DNA of 64,000 bases from Channallabes apus (lineage: Eukaryota > Chordata > Actinopteri > Siluriformes > Clariidae), in NCBI GenBank assembly GCA_030522415.1, contig CM060118.1:25811651-25875650 (forward strand), written 5' to 3'. Of this stretch, positions 62,095-64,000 are shown piece after piece. The notes below the pieces were generated by a model. The model searched no databases and was not told where the DNA came from. It was given only the letters and a program-made list of their open reading frames with translations. Made by a program: the position numbers and the translations under genes. The first letter of the stretch is position 1; every line of letters begins with the position of its first letter.

Positions 62095-62418
62095 CAACAG
62101 AACCTCAGATCGCGAGTAACTTGGATTGCGAGTGTTCCGCAAGACGAGCAAAGATTTTGAATTAATTTTGACTTGAAAAATGAGCACGTCTTGATATACA
62201 AGTACCAAGTATCATCGAGTATCATGTAACAAGAAGCATGCGTTTCTTCTTTTGACTTTGAGCATCAAGTGATCACGACTGAGTCAATGGTTATTCTGTC
62301 TCTGGCGTTTTGGAATTGTGGGTAATCATCTCCCATGCTTGGTCCCATGCGCGTGCTTCACTCTTATAATTTGTTCCGGAAGCGGATGCTAACTATATCA
62401 CAATCCAAGGTTCCTCTG
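62095..62418. mobile_element. MITE with TA target duplication
   Basis: The left end (cagaacctcagatcgcgagt) and right end (cacaatccaaggttcctctg) are imperfect inverted repeats flanked by TA at 62093-62094 and 62419-62420. 324 bp, no coding capacity. From memory a similar repeat with 'gcgagtgttccgcaagacga' is common in fish. Confidence 0.6.
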
Positions 62419-62480
62419 TACTTTAGACATGTTAAGATTAGTTTATAATTATATTACTTTGTTTAGTATTTAAACTTTAC

Positions 62481-62500
62481 TATATATATATATATATATA
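62481..62500. repeat. (TA)10
   Basis: Ten TA units. Confidence 0.85.
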
Positions 62501-62599
62501 GAAATAAAAATAAAACACTTGCATTAGATTATCTAGGTCTTTATCTAGAGGATTTAAATAGAAATGTGATAGAATTGTTCATGGGCGTCACTCACATGT

Positions 62600-64000
62600 T
62601 TGAAATTTACTTTATTTTAGCTGTAAAAAGTTAACAAATTACATTTAGAAAAACCTTTTTATTTGACATTGCCTACAGACATCACACGTACCATGCATAA
62701 AACATTACAAAAAAAAAAAAAGAGACAGTATACCATTACAATTTACTCAAATACATGTAATACGTTTCTTTTAATGCTAGTTGTAATAGGAAACATTCAG
62801 AAGTGATAGTAGAAGACCAGATGACCTTTTCTGGAGAAATGTGGGTTTACATGCTGAGCACGAATCAGGGGTTTACAGCTTTAATGTGGATCTCAGAGAC
62901 ACCAGGTCAGTACACAAACTTATTATTACTAAGGTGAACTGGACACAAAGCAGATGGATCAACGCCAGTGAAACCAATGTAAATCTTAAATGACTTAAGG
63001 AAAATAATGTCATGAAAATATAAATTTTCCCCACTTAAGTTTACATTTTACAAATACTACAGATCTCTAGCAAACAGAAAATTTTTAAAATAACAAAATA
63101 TAGAAAGTAATTCAATTCTCTTTGGTTAGAATTGATATTGACAAATATTTGTCTCAAGAATCAAGTCGAGGGACTATCGTGATGTGTCGAGTCCACAAAG
63201 TGTTCGCTGCAATAAATACCAAGACAATATAAGTGACCACAAAAAAAAAAAAAAAATCAGTTCATCTTTACATTTTAAAATTACATTGAATAAGGCACCC
63301 TTTCTCTTTCGGTTAAATCACTACTTAACAAACCCTCAAACTAATACTGAAAACTAACTAACAGAAAATAATACTGTTATATCATCTTTACACATTTTAA
63401 CCAAAATATGCAGTGTTCCAACATTATGATGACTGTAGCTACTACATTTTACATACAGTATGATAGACTTTCTTTTTCCTCATAAAGTGTTTGTTACACA
63501 TGCTCTGCACAAAACAAAATTCCTTCATAAATTTCTTTTATGAGCTACTACTCTGCAGGAAATTCTACAGCAACATACATCACACGCATCCCTTCAACCC
63601 CATCTAATGAAATAAATGACTCATTTGTCACACTGCTGCAGCTAAACCATATTTTAAGGTTCAGCGAGGCTCGTGTCTGACCAAGTGCACAGAACACAGC
63701 TGAAACAGGAACAGCCACACATTGTAAACAAAGACCAGAGATACTTCCAACATATACACATAAGTTCTGTGAAAGTGCAATATACTAGGATAAAGATTAC
63801 AACTGACTGTGAAAAGGATAAAAGACTCAAAAGATTCAATGAAATCAAAAGTGAGGGGGGAGGGAAAAAAAATATATCCCTAACCAATGGTAAAGAGATT
63901 AGGTATTGCAGTTAAGATTTAAAAAAAATGTATGCATTTAACCCAAGCATGAATAATTATTTTGAATATGTTTTGAAATGTTAAACCTTGGGATGTGTTC
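62600..64000 (-). other. unassigned, possibly the 3' UTR of a minus-strand neighbour
   Basis: No repeat family is seen. A minus-strand AATAAA lies at 62663-62658, and no plus-strand gene signal is present. In human the next genes after KLC1 include XRCC3, ZFYVE21 and PPP1R13B, but nothing coding for any of them is in this stretch. Short ORFs at 63654-63915 are not protein-like. Confidence 0.25.

Overview
This is a vertebrate nuclear genome window, almost certainly from a teleost fish. Genes are split by GT-AG introns, there are many Tc1-type transposons, tRNA-derived SINEs and LINE tails, and long (GT)n and (CT)n microsatellites. The repeat mix looks like an otophysan or catfish-type genome, but I cannot fix the species.

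Three protein-coding genes are supported, in the order bag5(-), coa8(+), klc1(+). As I recall it, this is the order at human 14q32.33. bag5 (coding exons 11096-15520, minus strand) encodes a 474-residue Hsp70 co-chaperone whose coding region is cut by three introns. coa8 (25593-30781, plus strand) encodes a 197-residue mitochondrial cytochrome c oxidase assembly factor. It is head-to-head with bag5. klc1 (noncoding exon near 32.4 kb, coding exons 37152-59701, plus strand) encodes kinesin light chain 1. Sixteen coding exons join in perfect phase to 643 codons, with a heptad coiled coil, an LFP-acidic linker, six TPRs and an alternatively spliceable tail. The three genes do not form one pathway; the arrangement is a conserved neighbourhood.

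Layout: 1-10.7 kb has no host gene. It holds an odd repeated block (about 0.45-1.15 kb), a nearly intact Tc1-like transposon nested in an older relic (2705-4335), and a deleted Tc1-like copy (4831-6206). 11.1-17.1 kb is bag5, with candidate alternative first exons near 17.0, 23.2 and 24.0 kb. 17.1-25.5 kb is repeat-rich spacer: Tc1 relics, SINEs, and a LINE end nested in a SINE. 25.6-30.8 kb is coa8, whose first intron carries a decayed Tc1 transposase and a second copy of the 2705-4335 family. 31-60.5 kb is klc1 with many transposon insertions in its introns. 60.5-64 kb is spacer with a SINE, a MITE and possibly the 3' end of a minus-strand neighbour.

I did not find a convincing new biological system. 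The most interesting signal is at the klc1 start-codon exon. Its 3' splice site has no polypyrimidine tract; instead a 41-unit GT repeat runs straight into the AG, with a good branch-point motif about 115 nt upstream and no AG in between. A SINE whose 16-bp target-site duplication abuts a bag5 splice donor, a 28-nt TC repeat just after an alternative klc1 exon, and paired CRE palindromes near bag5 are secondary points.
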